Source: Toxorhynchites rutilus septentrionalis (taxonomy: Eukaryota; Arthropoda; Insecta; Diptera; Culicidae). Taken from it: a DNA stretch of 64,000 nucleotides. Below are positions 47,162 to 58,288 of this stretch, piece by piece. The notes below the pieces were generated by a model. It was not told the origin of the DNA and ran no database searches. It saw only the letters and a list, made by a program, of their open reading frames with translations. How positions within the stretch are numbered: position 1 is the first letter of the stretch; every line of letters begins with the position of its first letter. A program made the translations under genes and the position numbers. The stretch covers positions 115,305,216-115,369,215 of the forward strand of contig NC_073745.1 in assembly GCF_029784135.1 (NCBI RefSeq), in the 5' to 3' direction.

Positions 47162-48728
47162 CACTCTGTCCAACTTGTATAAGATCAGGTGATGATCTTG
47201 CTGATTTGTATCATTGCAAACAAACAATGCTTCAATTTATATTCTAGTGTGAAGGGATTGGTGACTACTATACACTGCATGATTTTCATATGCGTGTTTG
47301 CAAGCACTGAGCGTAAACGAATGTTATTGTATTTTTAAAGTGTCAAGTTTCTATAAGATCAGTTACATTTTCTGTTGTTTTAGTTGTTTTGATCAATAAG
47401 TCTGGAAAATGTCGAAGGGAAAGTGTTCACGGAGAGAGAAGAAAGACAAATCGATGCATTTCACCATCAAAATGTTGGTATCAGAGAAATTGCTCGTCGT
47501 ATTGGACGATCTCATGAAGTAGTGCTCAATTATTTGACGAATGCTCAAGGATACGGTAAGAAGGGGAGAGCTCCACGTAAATAGAAGCTCTCTGACCGGG
47601 ATAAGCGGAAAATAGCTAGAACAGCTTCGAATACCTCAAAATCGCTTATGCAAATGAAGCAATATTTCAATTTAAATGTTACTGACAATTCGTCAAGTTT
47701 TGGTAAAAAATCATCACGTAAAGAGTGCATTAAAGGTTAACGCTCCTAATATTACACCATCTCACATCTTAAGACGTCTAAGTTTCGCTAAAGCTCACAT
47801 GAACCGACAGTGGGACATGGTATGTTGTAACAAAGAATGTTTCCAAAAGAATACATTTTATACCATGACGAAAAGTTCTTCAACATGCAAGTTATCTTCA
47901 CTGACGAAAAAAGTTCAATTTGGATGGTCCTGATGGTTTGAACGGGTACTGGAGTGATATACGGAAGAAGGAACAGTTTTTTTTCAACTAGGAATTTTGG
48001 TGATGGCTCGTGCACGATTTGGGCGGGATTCTGTGCAACCGGGAAGCTCAAGATAGCTTTCACATAATTCAAAAAAAATAGCAAGGATTACATACAAGTT
48101 ATGGAATCCTCTCTCCTACCGTTTTTGCGTGAATATTATCACAACGAATTCACATCCCAGCAAAACAATGCTACTATTCATACCAGCAAGGAAACTAAGC
48201 AATGGATTAAGGACCAAAAGCTTAATTTTTTGGACTGGCCGGCTCGCTTTCCAGACTTGAATCTTGTTGAAAATCTTAGGGGGATCATTGTACGCAGAAT
48301 CTACACTAAGGGAAAACGGTACACCACGATTGAAGAGCTCGAGGTTGCAATTTCGGAAACATGGAAAAATATCGAGAAATCCGTTCAAATTCTGATAAAT
48401 AGTATTCCAACACGAATTTTCCAGGTTATTAGCCGAAATGGCAAGTTTGCAAATTATTGACATGTAAATAAGCCGATCGTTTGATAATTTTCATTGATAA
48501 TACTAGTTAATTTTGACATTGTGTTATAGAAACTGGACAGCTAAATTATCATATTTAAACACAATAAATAAACAAACAACTCTTTTGAACGAAATTGACG
48601 TTTAATATAATTCATTCTAAGCATTCAACAATGAATGAATGTATCTTGTTGAAATTCTAACTGTTGTTGTTTTTGTTGTGTTGCAACGAAATACAACCAG
48701 GGTGGTCTTATAGAAGTTGGACAGAGTG
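47162..48728 (+). mobile_element. Tc1-like transposon nested in the LINE, TA duplications
   Basis: Ends CACTCTGTCCAACTTGTATA (47162) and TATAGAAGTTGGACAGAGTG (ending 48728), each next to TA. Length 1567. Inside is a broken transposase on the plus strand. Removing it joins two parts of the LINE reading. Confidence 0.92.
47409..48460 (+). pseudogene. Tc1-type (DD34E) transposase, broken
   Basis: N-terminal helix-turn-helix in an altered frame (NVGIREIARRIGRSHEVVLNY), stop in KGRAPRK*K, then RDKRKIARTASNTSKS. The C-terminal part 48101-48460 reads QQNNATIHTSKETKQWIKD, where the catalytic Asp of the usual QQDNAPxH motif is Asn, then WPARFPDLNLVENLRGIIVR with the Glu. The Asp loss and several frameshifts mean it is inactive. 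The WPxxSPDLNxIENLWG motif is normal for Tc1. Confidence 0.85.
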
Positions 48729-49734
48729 TATCGCGGATATAATCGCGTTTTCTACAGATGTTACGTTAAGAGGGCACAGGACGATCTTCGACGGGATTCC
48801 AAACGGTTCTGCAAGAAGTTCGTATTGGCAACCTCTATGTATCTTTGAAATACGTCAGTTAATACTTCACAAGGTGTTTTCGTGGATCGTATTCCTACTG
48901 AGCACGGAAGGGCAACGGCCCCAGAGACGTTATTGATTTTGACGTTTTTGAAATTACCGAAGAGATGGTGGGGTCTGCGTTAGATAAGATAAAGTTCTCC
49001 TACAATCCTGGGCCGGGTCAGATTCCCTCTTGCGTTTTCGAGAGATGCAGGACCTTGGTGTTCCGACTTCTTCAAGTTATTTTCAATCGCTCTCTCCAAC
49101 CACAAAAACTTTCGACTATCTGGAAATCGTCGTTTATGATTCCTATGTTCAAGAAGGGTGACAAAAGTGACATCTCTAACTACCGTGCAATAACAGGTTT
49201 GTCGACTTGATCAAAATGTCTAGAATCTATTGTGAATGCTTTTTTGTTTCGTTAATGCAGGAGCTACATTAGTCCGTTTCAGCATGGGTTTTACCCAAAG
49301 CGGTCAGTAGAGAGTAATCTTTGCGAATTCATGCATTGGTGCGTAGACGACGGAGTACAGGTAGATGCAGTGTTCACGGATAGCAAGTTTGCTTTCGACA
49401 CCGTGAATCACGAGATACTATTGGTAAAATTATTTCGGAGAGAATGTGCAACTGGCTTCATTCGTATCTAAGCAACAAACAATCTCTCTGAATCGGCGCA
49501 CTTCTCGCCACGTTCTGGCAGGAACAAGGCAGTAATTCCATTGCGAAACGGTGAGCTACTGATCGATGCTGATGATCTTAAAATTTTTCTTGCTTCCATA
49601 GTGAAGCTGACTGTAAAGAGCTGCAGGAGCTCTCGGATCGTTTTGCGTATTGGTGCACTATAAACTTCCTCGAAGTGAGTGTCGCTAAATGTTCGATTTT
49701 AACCTTCCGGAGATGTAAAAAGCCCATATGTTAC

Positions 49735-50518
49735 AAACCTTAGATAGCAGGGCTAAAAATAAATATAAAATTTGTAGTGCAATGCACATTTGAAGAACGA
49801 AATAATGCCAGCAGGAGGAGACCACATGTTTCGTTCCTTTTCTTCAATAGTTTTATATAGCTCTCAAGATAAGCGCCCCAGAGATAGCGCATTAGACGAA
49901 AAAATAGAAGTAAATATTTATTGCCGGCAAATAGCTAGATGTTTCCCACTTTAACCTTTTCCGTGAGAAGCATGTTTTGATAAGACCCAAGGCAAGAGCG
50001 CTGTATGGGCCACTCGAGAAGTGATAAGTCAGGAAAATATAGATAGGGCTTCTTTTGCTGGCAATCAGCAAATAGTTAGGTCGTAAAATCTTCACCAAAT
50101 TGAGCCCCTTTAGCGATAACGAAGGACGGAAACCAGTGGGATGAATATTATTTAGCAGATAGGCAGGCAGATAACCGATGTGGTTTCGGTTCCAGCTGAG
50201 TCATCCGCAAGGTAACACCAGTACTCCTAACAGGGAAGGAGTTCGGAAACACTGGTAAGAATAACAGAGCAAATCCCAGTCCGAGAAACAGACCACTTAG
50301 TTCACTCGGACGGACGATTCTGAAGGGTTATTGGCTGCCCAAGTTGGGGTTTGCTGAAGTCTAGGGGCTTAGCCCATAAGAGAGCCATTAAGGCAAGATA
50401 CGAAAAGTAACAAGAAACCAGAGAAATAAGTTCTCTGGTTGACATTGGTGGCTCCAGAGAGGAGGAGCCAGACTAAATATCGATAAAATCCAATAACTAT
50501 GGAAACTATGAAAACAAA
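49735..50518. mobile_element. 784-bp insertion in the LINE with TTAC(AA) duplication
   Basis: The LINE reading PICYN-YTVRG is interrupted: TTACAA precedes and TTACAA follows the insert (49731-49736, 50519-50524). Inside, a stretch at about 50444-50475 reads TGACATTGGTGGCTCCAGAG, which resembles an LTR end followed by a tRNA-primer-binding site of LTR elements. This would fit an LTR retroelement remnant, but it is not proved. A 68-codon minus reading at 49892-50098 is unassigned. Confidence 0.6.
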
Positions 50519-50708
50519 CTTACAACTACACTGTTCGTGGAGAACGACTTGAGCACGTCCAGAAAGTTAAGGATCTTGGAGTGTTGTTGGACTATCGACT
50601 TTCCTTCAAACTGCAATACTCGGCTCTAATTGATGAAGCCAACCGTCATTAGGGATCATCCTAAAAGTTGAACCCTTTGAGGAACCCTTGTGTTTGCGTG
50701 CTCTTTAC

Positions 50709-51060
50709 CAGTGTTGCCACATTTTTACCTGTACCAGAGGGGTTAAAACTCTTTCTCATCTGTACTTTTTCAGCTAAAAATCTGTACCATCGAAAATCTT
50801 CGTGGTAGAGAAAAATCATGAAAAAAATACTCATTTATTTACTACAAATACTACATTTACATTTGCAAGTCTCTCGTGTGCTTGATGATGCCTATTCATA
50901 GTTTTTTTTACCAAGCGATACTGCGTCGTAAATGTCGTCATATACCTTAATATTGCTTTGTTCATATGTAAGAAATTTCACACGCGGAAAAATATCTGTA
51001 CCCATCTGTACTTTTTGACGACAATCTATACCCTGTACCGTACAGAATCTTGCCAGTTCT
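50709..51060 (+). mobile_element. hAT-type MITE in the LINE (truncated right end)
   Basis: CCAGTGTTGCCACATTTTTACC at the left, repeated TCTGTAC, and CTTTGTTCATATGTAAGA-type blocks align with 20330-20805 read on its minus strand. LINE sequence resumes at TTCTAAGTTACTGGATCAC. A target duplication is not clear. Confidence 0.65.
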
Positions 51061-51305
51061 AAGTTACTGGATCACATGCACATTTATGCACCTGAAGGAG
51101 TTCTGCGATCTAGGCAATTCATTCAAACTATACGCAGGAATACACGCAGGCTCGCACAATACTTTTGATTATTATATATTTATTATATATTTGTAGACGT
51201 TTGTTTGATTTCAATGTATCAACTTGTTCATTTTAATGTATAAACTTGTTTCCTTCATGAAGACCTTGATGTCAAATGGTGACTCAATAAAGACAATAAA
51301 ACAGG

Positions 51306-52514
51306 GATGTATTTTTTTCGTTTTTAAGTTTTCCTATGAGAATAGACTAGATCTATGCGATTAGTATCCATTTTCTTGCTAATGTAATATTTTTTTAAAA
51401 GAAGACTAGCTCATTAACTTCAGTTTGATATGTCAATCAGGGACCAAAATCTTCGAAGATGAAAAATGAAAATCGACTCTCCTCTCAGTAGCTTCTCTTC
51501 GACTAGCAGTACTTCGGCATTCGACGTCAACATTATAACGAAAACGAATTGATGAGCGTTGAAAGCGAGGATGACTAATGAACTATTCTAGCCAATGGTT
51601 ATTCTAATTGACGTGACAAATGAATACAAATCTGCCTCTTCATTCAACCTGCCTTCAATTCACACTTCTACTCCCCCTGACATGAATCTTGTTACCCGCG
51701 TACACAATCTCATATTTACGTCCATATGAAGTGAAACGAAAACATGATTTCTGATCCAAAAAAGTAGTTACACCATGAATGGACGGCATCAATGTTTAGC
51801 CACCGTGAACTCAAACCAATGAACTTAGACAGTTACCAAGTATGCCATAAAGGTCCTAGCGTTAGTATTAGTAAATAGCGCGCAGTTTGGGAGGAATTCT
51901 TAACACAATTTTAATTCAATTTGTCTCCGAGTTTCGTAGGTTGATTATAATAGCTAATTGGCTTCAATTTGATATATCTATCATCTGAATTGGTCTATTA
52001 TGATTTTTTTTAATTATGAATTTTTGAAAAAAAGTCATTTCTGGAAAAAAAGGGGAAAAATTTTATTTTTGAAAATGGAAATGGGAATTCTTATGAAAAA
52101 ATAAATAAAAACAGATCAAATATTTTGCGATAAGGAACAAAACTATAACTTTTCACGAAATTCTGAGAACCACTATATCGGAAGAGAGGGTTCTTATACA
52201 AATAAAATACATAACTCGACAAACAAATTCCTACATAACTCGACAACTAATCAAGCAAATATGCCAAATTTGTTTCTATGCTAGTGCGACACCCCTTCCT
52301 CCTCTGGAAGGGGGAGGGGGTCCCATAAAAATATTACACATATCTCAACCATCCATGTTCAGACCAAACATGACAATTGGAAATTTTCGGAAAATGGGGA
52401 AAATGGGTGTGATGTTTGCGCTAACGAAAATGATTCTAGTCCGAAAGTGGAAATAGATTTTCATGTGAAAAACGCACTCCTATATCTTATAACTATATAA
52501 ATAATAAAATAAGC
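51306..52514. other. Unassigned, with repeat M and a family C scrap
   Basis: 51330-51470 and 51950-52060 carry inverted, diverged repeat M. 52200-52330 carries one degraded family C array unit (CTCGACAACTAATCAAGC). No gene. Confidence 0.4.
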
Positions 52515-53590
52515 AAAAAAAAACTTTTTAAGTTAAACGGTTTAATTGTGATTAATCATAATAATGTACTAAAAGCTAGAAAATAATCAGGCAAGTAGCA
52601 GTAAGCAGTTATCACACCTCTCCTTCATTAGTCTTGGGCATTGATAAGACTAAAATAAAATCGTGGGACATATGGTGAAGTCGCTAATTGTGGATAAATA
52701 TTTGGCGGCGGTCAAATATTTATGCATTTTTCATAAATAACCGTGTTCTATTAGTCAAGCCGTTACATTTGATACCCATACTAATGAGGTTTTGAGAAAA
52801 TATGTAGCCCGCCATTGTGTAGTGGCAGCCATCTTGGATTTGCATTTTTCATAAATAACCGTATTCTACTAGTCAAGCCCTTTCATTTATTACCCATATT
52901 AATGAGGTTTTGAGAAAATATATAGTCCGCCATTTTGTAATGGCAGCCATCTTGGATTTGTATTTTTCATAAATAACAGCCATGTTAGATTTGCAATTTC
53001 CATAAATGACTGTTTTCTACTAGTCGAGCACTTTCATTTGATATATCATATTGATGGGGTTTTGGAAAACCCACATCGATGAGGTTTTGAGAAAATATGT
53101 GATCCGCCATTTTGTAGCGGCCGCCATCTTGAATTTTTTTCAAGATCATAAAATACGCAGTTTTATAATGACTACAGAGATAAAGGTGTGTTCCAAATTT
53201 CAGATCAATCGGTCAACAGAAAGGGGGTCAAATTTCTATTAACCCCTTCACGTATAACGTCGAACCACACTCGTAGCGATTAGACTGTGCCAGAACGTAC
53301 AAAATCGAACCTCACTCGTGCTCTATCGATGTGAAATGGATACATGCTTCAGGCGTGTGGTGATTCGGGACTGCTAAGATCGTAAGTAAGATACACACAC
53401 TTAGCAGAGTATCGAAACGACTCACTGTGCTCGTGTTTGGGCCCTGTTGTTGGAAATTAAATCATACGGCAAGGGGTTAATGTGGGTCAGCGCTACAAAC
53501 AAACACGTTACAAAGTTACAAACATACAAACATACAAACAGATTACAGGGCAAGATAAATGAAACCGTTTAAAAACGTATCGCCAAATGT
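52515..53590 (+). repeat. Family K repeat, copy 2, interrupted by a TTAA-flanked MITE
   Basis: 52515-52695 matches 11770-11960. 52690-53235 carries about four K units (CATTTTGTAATGGCAGCCAT and TCTACTAGTCAAGCCCTTTC). The end matches 15000-15115 (AAAGGTGTGTTCCAAATTTC, AACATACAAACAGATTAC). A 234-bp MITE lies at 53243-53476. Confidence 0.65.
53243..53476. mobile_element. piggyBac-like MITE, 234 bp, TTAA borders
   Basis: Starts CCCCTTCACGTAT and ends ATACGGCAAGGGG, inverted copies, with TTAA at 53239-53242 and 53477-53480. Without it the K element reads as in 14590 and 15045 (AAATTTCTATTA...). TTAA insertion and CCCTT-type ends are the piggyBac rule. No coding capacity. Confidence 0.85.
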
Positions 53591-53624
53591 GTTGGTAAGC
53601 GCAAAAATCGAGGAAGGGATCGTC

Positions 53625-53965
53625 CGATTTGAGAAATCTTCATTTTATTATATTTTTTATATCAAACATGTATCCCATGTAACGGAGAAACATGTTATTT
53701 GCAAGTGATTGAGAAATCTTGAACGAGAATTGTGTATAAAAATAATTTGATATTACAATGACGAGTTTTGGTAGCAGTACATACTAGGAAATTTATAGTA
53801 AAAGGAAAATGAGAAGGATCAATTAGAAGATCAATCAATAAACAGTTATGTGATTGGACCCATGAATATTCGCTTAGTAAGAAAACGTGAATGTTTGAGA
53901 GTCTTGATAACAAAAAGCCCATTTTGGGCGGGACAAAATTTGCTGGGTCAGCTAGCTTACTGTAA
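53625..53965 (-). mobile_element. Family C element fragment, head side
   Basis: Contains AACATGTTATTTGCAAGTG and ends GGACAAAATTTGCTGGGTCA GC, the inverted C head. The tandem array is absent. Confidence 0.65.
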
Positions 53966-54316
53966 AAGGGAAACTAAGTCTATACGTCAAACTTCGTTAA
54001 ATTGAAAGGGGTTTCCTAACTAAAAATTTCAAAAATATATCTTATTCAAAATATTGTGAGATATGAAGGTTTTTAGTATTAAATATAATTTTTGAGTAAC
54101 ATTTTTGTGTACTGTGTATAAAAAATGTTATCCTAGATAGTTCATTGTTTCCGCAATGACTTTGTCGTACATCATTAATTTCTTATTAGCCTTGTGGATT
54201 TCGAGTAACGATTTGAAACATGTAAACAATTTAGGATGCGTCTTTTTAAAAAATCAGTCACAATATCAGAAGAAGAAAAAAAACTTTGGAGTGAACTAAT
54301 TGATCATAGTTGGAAT
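53966..54316. other. AT-rich spacer
   Basis: No feature recognised. Confidence 0.4.
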
Positions 54317-54960
54317 CATGTACCGTTCTGAATCATATTTCGGACGAAAACAGATCTAAACTTTATGCACAGGTATTATTTGGTTGATATTTTTTTAAAA
54401 TTAGTTCAATACGCTTTTAAGCTTTCTACTTTGGCCTATTTGATTGATAACATAAAAATAATCGAATAAAATACTTTTCAAATGGAGCTAATAAGAATCA
54501 AACTTCGGACACTAAATCAAATTTCGTACAGATTGAACTCAAATTTCGAACACTTTATTTTGTAATTTTTTGGACGAAAATTACATTACACTTGATTATA
54601 TTTTATAGTTAACTGCGAAACACTTACCAAGCAATCACAGTAAACTGTTAACGATGATGGGAACTGATGAAACACGGGAGAAATTTAAATATTTATGAAC
54701 GGGTAAATTTTACGTACTCACGCTAAGGAAACGTCAAACACAAACGATAATGAGTAGTGTTGCAAGATTTTTGCCGATTATGTTATAATTCAAATGTAGT
54801 TCTCATGTGAAGTGATAGTGAAACCAATGAATTACTCTAAATAAGCAATTGTGATATAAATTTTATAGTTATATCATCAGTGCATCAAGCATTTCAAGAT
54901 ATTAGAACAAAGTGTCCGAAATATGATGTTGTCCGAAATATGATTCAGAACGGTACACGT
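54317..54960. mobile_element. Inverted-repeat element, about 640 bp
   Basis: Ends TACCGTTCTGAATCATATTT CGGAC (54321) and GTCCGAAATATGATTCAGAACGGTA (ending 54955) are inverted copies. The inner TIR sequence TTCGGACA recurs in the body (near 54535, 54915). No duplication is evident and no transposase. Confidence 0.72.
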
Positions 54961-56429
54961 GCGTTTATATTTACACTATAATTACACCTGTAATTTTTTT
55001 ATTCTGATATGCACACTCTTGTAACTTTCGACATAACAGCTCCCAGTCAATAAAGCCATTATAATGGAAATATTATCCGCGTTCGTGCAGCCCAGAAATA
55101 GCGCAAACGGAAAGAAAATGTCCCTCCGACTGTTTGCTGAGGACGTGAAGGATTCTACTGCCATTCGAAAAATACAGAATGCTCTCGGGAAATGTGAAGC
55201 GAAATAGAGATTGAATGTCTGTTTATTATGGCTTATAGTTCCGGATTGAGCGTCGTCGTGGCGATTCTGTGTGGACAATAGTACCCCCGGATTGCTGAAC
55301 GCGTTAGGAACGCGATGGGCTGTTGGTGGGGCGCGGAGAAGGGGGGGAGGTGTGGAAGAGACTGGCGACGATAATAAAATATATGCTGATTTATAAAATA
55401 AAATCACGTCTTGTTCCCGATGGATGGCTCGCTGGATCGCAATCGTGCTTTGGATGCGGATGTTGCGAAATAGGCTGGAGAGATGTCCAACGGTTCAAAG
55501 ATAGGCTTTTTGTCGATTAAAAATAAGCATCATAAAAGGATTCAGTGCTTTTGATTCATCCGGCAGATATACATTTTATTGTTTGTGAAAAAAAACTGAT
55601 TTGCATCTTCTGGGAAAAGTGATCATCTTCAGTATTGTTTGGAACATAAACCGTCATACTCAATTCCGAGAGGTTTGAAGCTTTCAGCCTTCCACTATCC
55701 CAGACTAAATAAATCAGAAAATTTGGAAAATAGTTGATACAACTTATGTTATTCAGAAATATAGTTCCAATTAATTAACAGCGACTGCATTCCAATTCAT
55801 CGCATATACATTCAACAAAAGTAGCACAGAATCTGTATCGTTTGGAAGAAGACACCATTATTTATCCCTTCGGGAGAAAGGACGGATCCAACGGAATAAT
55901 GCATTCGATCGAATTCCATCGGGTACTGTCTAGAAATATATAGTTTACTATCAAGCGACAGTGTGCGATAGCAAGGAGATCCACGTCGAGGATGATTTAT
56001 TCGGTGACAATTTTCTCTTCGCTGCACTTCATTCTGTGTCCGTTGGACTGATTCACTAGTATCAAGACTATTACATGGCACCAGAGAGATGAAAAGTAGC
56101 GGAACGGAACGTTGGAGCATTTTGCTCTTCTTTAAATGTACCGTTGAATTATCCGATTGCGACATGCTTCTATTCTATACGAAGTGACGGATTCTGCATG
56201 ATCCGAAGCACCCTAGTTCGATGGGTCGATAGTCGCAATTCAAGAGTGACAACTAGCTGCAGTTCAAGAGATTAAAGCAACGTCAACGCGTTCAGTATCG
56301 CTGACTTTACTAAATCAAATCAAATCTCACCGGAGATTTGAAAAATGCGAGATTTTATTTAATTAATTAAAAAAAGAGTTTTATTTTAGGATGTCCAAGT
56401 TATTTATTGTTTCATTCAATTTCGTCTAA
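54961..56429. other. Unassigned; one short open reading with even composition
   Basis: 55063-55206 holds a 47-codon plus reading (MEILSAFVQPRNSANGKKMS, ends KCEAK) in more balanced sequence. It might be an exon or a relic. The minus readings at 54982-55407 and 55812-56165 have no recognised domain. 55325-55360 is very G-rich. No gene is supported. Confidence 0.35.
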
Positions 56430-56695
56430 TAAATGTGGACTTCATACCTACGAGGATAGTCCGATAAGTGCTTAGCCTACAAAAGAAAAACAAAAAAAAT
56501 GGAAAAGAGGCGATTTCTTTCTCCACATAGTCTCCTTTTAGCTCGATACACTTGACCCAGCGATGCTCCAACTTCTTTAATCCGTCTGAAAAATACATTT
56601 TCTCGAGGTCTGCAAAGTAGGGCTCCGTGGCGGCGATACCTCCTCATTCGATTCAAATTTCTGCCCGGCGAATGACTTTTTCAAGTTTGGAAACA
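56430..56695 (-). pseudogene. irritans-like mariner transposase C-terminal fragment
   Basis: The minus strand reads LKKLEHRWVKCIELKGDYVEK, matching the C-terminal signature of irritans-type mariner (Himar-like) proteins. A terminal-repeat-like segment lies at about 56451-56480 (CGATAAGTGCTTAGCC). The rest of the transposase is missing. Confidence 0.7.
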
Positions 56696-56880
56696 AAAAA
56701 AAAGACGGGTGGGTAATGTCGGTGACATAACCGGAGTGACGTAGGACTATACAAAGGGAACAGCTTTTGCTAAATATTTATTTTAAATATATTGTTTTAT
56801 TTTCTTCTCCTACGTGAATACCTACCTATCTACCTGAAAAATGGATTAGTTTACTGTTTACTCTTTATGAAAATGTTGGG

Positions 56881-56896
56881 GGTTCTGAAAAGAACC
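56881..56896 (-). promoter_or_regulatory. Histone-type 3' stem-loop in G2
   Basis: The same 16 bases as 41204-41219, a perfect GGTTCT TTTC AGAACC on the minus strand. Confidence 0.75.
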
Positions 56897-56969
56897 TTTA
56901 GTGTTTTGTTTTTGCGTTTTTTTTTTTACAAACTTGATTCTTGATTTTTTTCTGAAGGCTTTGTACTTA

Positions 56970-57374
56970 TTATATGTTCAACGTCGGGCATCTTTCGGCG
57001 TATACACATATCGTACAATCAAAATGATGGCTGTGACAGGGAATGCATAGGTGGTCATCAGCTCGTTCACTATCATATATTTCACTATTGAGCACATTAC
57101 CGTACCTTAAGCTGTAGTTTCGGAGACGAATGAATTGTAATATTTGTAGTCTCTGCAAACAAAGTAAATAAAAATTAAAAAGAACTGAAGTTTTGGAGAC
57201 GAACTCTACGATCTGTCGAGAAATAAACGAGCTATAAGCGTTCTGAAAAATACAGGGACGGATGACCTTCTGATTAAAGTCCTTTAAAATAAGAACAGAG
57301 CAGCAGGAAATACATAGCTCATCCTGTTGCTCCTTAGTTATGTTTCTATACAATGCAGATGTAACGTCAGTCAA
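56970..57374 (-). other. 134-codon open reading in G2, Cys-rich
   Basis: Starts MTDVTSALYRNITKEQQDEL and contains ELCISCCSVLIL, KVIRPCIFQ, SRQIVEFVSKTSVLFNF and a His/Cys tail (DDHLCIPCHSHHFDC). The Cys pattern loosely recalls a decayed ZAD or other zinc-binding domain; this is a weak resemblance. It is not in G1, so it is extra sequence inside G2. It could be a pseudogene or coincidence. Confidence 0.3.
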
Positions 57375-57653
57375 TTTTCAACATCAGTTATCAACCAAAG
57401 AAAGCAGTTCATGCTACTGAGAAAATTCGTTAATGCCATCCTGCATACAATGTGTTGTAATTTGAAGCCACTTTTAATTCGGAAACCATGCATGGGTTTG
57501 TGAAAACTGAATGATCAATTTAAAAGACCCCAACCATCAATAAGTTCAAGACCAAGCATAAACAAAAAAAAATCAGTTTATATTATATGTCATATTATGT
57601 CACTTTAGAATGCATTGGTATTGTAAAAAACTTTTAATAACTCTTATTTGAAA

Positions 57654-57669
57654 GGCCCTGAAAAGCGCC
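57654..57669 (-). promoter_or_regulatory. Histone-type 3' stem-loop (one mismatch)
   Basis: Minus strand GGCGCTTTTCAGGGCC, one change from GGCCCTTTTCAGGGCC. Followed, in minus direction, by AAATAAGAGTT. Located about 150 bases beyond the H2A core of 57823-58038, in the right place for an H2A 3' end. Confidence 0.65.
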
Positions 57670-57822
57670 GTGTTTTACTGGCTGGTTTTGCCACCAAAGC
57701 AGTCTGTATAAACAAACTTTTTCTTTCTTCTACCTGCTGCCGTTTTGCGAATGCGTTTGCCACTCGCTGCAACTGCCTGTTGTTGTCTTGATGTCCACCG
57801 AACCGAATGTGTTCTGTTCTGA

Positions 57823-58038
57823 ATGCGGGTTTTCTTATCGTCGCGAGCAGCTTTACCAGCCAACTCGATCACTTCGGCGGCCGAAACTAGGAGGATTGGT
57901 GCACTGGTACTAACGCGCTCGGCCTAGCTACCCTTGCGGAGCAATTGGCGGATACACCTACCGGGAACTGCACACCTGCACGGTTCGAGTGGAACTTTGC
58001 CTTCCCCTTAACTTGTCCTCCTTTGTTACGTCCACGAT
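57823..58038 (-). pseudogene. Histone H2A segment 1 in element G2
   Basis: Minus strand from 58038: ATC GTG where ATG TCT is expected, then G-R-N-K-GG-Q-VKGKAK, SNRAGVQFPVG, (R)QLLRKGS*AERV, SAPI, AAEVIELAGKAARDDKKTRI. Canonical H2A reads RKGNYAERVGAGAPVYLAA and VIELAGNAARDNKKTRI. One in-frame stop replaces the NY position, and Ala/Val changes follow. Downstream (toward 57675) the reading leaves H2A but stays basic (SGKRIRKTAAGRRKKK). Confidence 0.88.
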
Positions 58039-58095
58039 GCCGATGCCGTACAACCACACGGGTTTACGGTTTGAAAGAAAATAAGATATTTTTTG

Positions 58096-58288
58096 GGGTC
58101 CGTGTGTTTTATACTCTAGCGGTACACACTCACAGGATAGAGACAAATCGGCAGACTCAGCCAGAGGGGCGAGTCCAACGAGACGAACGAATGAGCGTTA
58201 AAAGGCAGCGATGGCAAAAAATACATTCATTACGATTTGTTCGCTCGTTGGATTCACATGCAGGCTAAAAAGGGTCCTTTTCAGGATC
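58096..58288 (+). promoter_or_regulatory. TATA/initiator block with decayed stem-loop downstream
   Basis: GTTTTATACTC followed about 28 bases later by ACTCACAGG, then about 150 bases to a decayed stem-loop GGTCCTTTTCAGGATC (58273-58288). The same pair lies at about 41490 and 41649-41664 in G1. It faces away from H2A segment 1, as in divergent H2A/H2B pairs. The plus reading between (MAKNTFITICSLVGF) matches no histone I know. Confidence 0.5.

Larger units (their letters stand above)
46895..51305 (+). pseudogene. Jockey-type LINE relic, ORF2, interrupted three times
   Basis: Ordered pieces of one LINE polyprotein: the end of the endonuclease/linker (RADYDALSQLLSQVDW near 46915-46970, and PPRNPAWSNVRL near 47040-47080); then after the Tc1 insertion the reverse transcriptase fingers (SFMIPMFKKGDKSDISNYRA at 49135-49190), QHGFYPKRSVESNL, DAVFTDSKFAFDTVNHEIL (catalytic Asp region, 49368-49425) and SVAKCSILTFRR; then after a 784-bp insertion YTVRGERLEHVQKVKDLGVL and, after a hAT MITE, IYAPEGVLRSRQF. 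The 3' end has AATAAAGACAATAAAAC near 51300. The catalytic box is decayed and many stops occur. Confidence 0.78.
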
